Part shown: piece after piece, positions 16,806 through 17,124 of the stretch
Numbering within the stretch: position 1 is the stretch's first letter
Layout of the letters: each line of letters starts with the position of its first letter
Assembly (NCBI GenBank): GCA_947632315.1
Contig: CANROV010000026.1
Location: forward strand, 1 to 17,124
Origin: Candidatus Gastranaerophilales bacterium
Lineage (GTDB): Bacteria; Cyanobacteriota; Vampirovibrionia; Gastranaerophilales; Gastranaerophilaceae
DNA: 17,124 bases
Direction: 5' to 3'
Notes under the pieces: generated by a model
The model's database searches: none
The model's input: the letters and a program-made list of their open reading frames with translations, nothing else
Told to the model about the DNA's origin: nothing
Translations under genes and position numbers: made by a program

Positions 16806-16834
16806 AAAAAACACCTCTTATTGAGGTGTTTTTT
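16806..16834. terminator. Bidirectional hairpin terminator containing a stop codon
   Basis: AAAAAACACCTC (16806-16817) pairs perfectly with GAGGTGTTTTTT (16823-16834) around a TTATT loop, a 12-base-pair stem flanked by A and T runs. It terminates the plus-strand protease gene and the minus-strand small gene. The TAA of the small gene is in the loop (16818-16820). Confidence 0.88.
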
Positions 16835-17000
16835 GTTTTTCCTGCTTTTCTTTTATATCCAATACCGCATTGTGTGCTAACAGAAATATTGAACATTTTT
16901 TATAATTTTTCATATACCATGCACAATTTTCCTGTACACAAACAATATTGATTTCATTTCCGGCACTCATAAGAGGGCAAATAGGAATTTTTTCGTTCAA
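16818..17000 (-). CDS. Small four-cysteine protein with TTG start
   Basis: A 60-residue protein with Cys8, Cys21, Cys26 and Cys36 in the pattern CPLMS...CVQENCAWYMKNYKKC, followed by a short amphipathic helix and a Lys/Gln-rich tail. The C-x12-C-x4-C-x9-C arrangement with aromatic residues between suggests a small zinc or iron-sulfur binding domain, though I cannot name the family. The start is TTG at 17000, supported by AAGGAG (17007-17012) 6 nt upstream. The first ATG (residue 11) would delete Cys8. It follows the end of another minus-strand gene by 10 bases, so it is part of an operon running in from the right. Its last codons form one arm of the terminator hairpin. Confidence 0.75.
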   Translation of the reverse strand: MNEKIPICPLMSAGNEINIVCVQENCAWYMKNYKKCSIFLLAHNAVLDIKEKQEKQKTPQ

Positions 17001-17006
17001 GATACT

Positions 17007-17012
17007 CTCCTT
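17007..17012 (-). promoter_or_regulatory. Ribosome binding site deciding the TTG start
   Basis: AAGGAG on the minus strand lies 6 nt before the TTG at 17000 and overlaps the stop codon (17011-17013) of the upstream gene. No ATG is available at a suitable distance. Confidence 0.7.
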
Positions 17013-17124
17013 ATCTTACAGCTTGTGCTTGTTTTAACAGATTGCAATTTTCGCTTCTTCTTCTTTCTTCATCTTTATAGATTTTAGTTCTGTTAATAAC
17101 TTCATCAAAATCAATTTTATGAGC
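17011..17124 (-). CDS. C-terminal end of an unidentified protein, cut by window edge
   Basis: Only the last 37 codons are in the window, ending at TAA (17011-17013). The visible tail is hydrophilic and helical, with DFDEVINRTKIYKDEERRR, one cysteine (SENCN) and the end KQAQAVR. Its reading frame is open to the edge, and its stop overlaps the SD of the four-cysteine protein, so the two genes are likely cotranscribed and coupled. I do not recognise the family from this fragment. Confidence 0.6.
   Translation of the reverse strand, partial: AHKIDFDEVINRTKIYKDEERRRSENCNLLKQAQAVR

Overview
The window comes from a low-GC, AT-codon-rich bacterial chromosome with clear Shine-Dalgarno sites, dense strand-coherent operons, a surface-polysaccharide type gene set and an envelope protease. 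My best guess is a gut Vampirovibrionia/Gastranaerophilales-type genome or another low-GC uncultured lineage. This is an impression from gene content and base composition, not a proven placement. I see no tRNA, rRNA, CRISPR array, insertion sequence or phage module.

Left part (1-4309, all minus strand): an apparent four-gene operon read from 4257 down to the window edge. It encodes a radical SAM enzyme, a DegT-type sugar aminotransferase, a GT-B-like glycosyltransferase and an ATP-grasp ligase that is cut off by the window start. A promoter with a perfect 15-base palindrome across its -10 element lies just upstream. The set looks like a small cassette that builds, modifies and transfers an amino-sugar-containing surface glycan.

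Middle (4383-9660): two proteins with lysozyme-fold signatures and no signal peptide flank pckA. The first (6563-4383) has EF-hands, a long coiled coil and a C-terminal SLT transglycosylase domain. The second (9660-8458) has a more divergent lysozyme-like core. Between them, on the plus strand, is ATP-dependent phosphoenolpyruvate carboxykinase (6747-8298). It is broken by a clean deletion of about 32-44 nt that removes the conserved TGW...GKR segment and shifts the frame. A strong bidirectional hairpin terminator lies between pckA and the second lysozyme-like gene.

Right part (9747-15951, minus strand): fabF has its own good promoter. Upstream of it is a tightly coupled operon of a GlcD-type FAD oxidase, CutA, an HExxH metallopeptidase-like protein and a GH38 alpha-mannosidase-type hydrolase, read from 15906 to 11088. 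The junctions are an ATGA overlap, a TAATG overlap and a 9-nt gap.

Far right (16079-17124): a membrane-anchored or secreted PDZ-less trypsin-like protease on the plus strand converges on a small four-cysteine protein that starts at TTG. Their shared hairpin terminator contains the stop codon of the small gene in its loop. The end of one more minus-strand gene, upstream of the small gene and with only 11 bases separating the coding regions, runs off the right edge.
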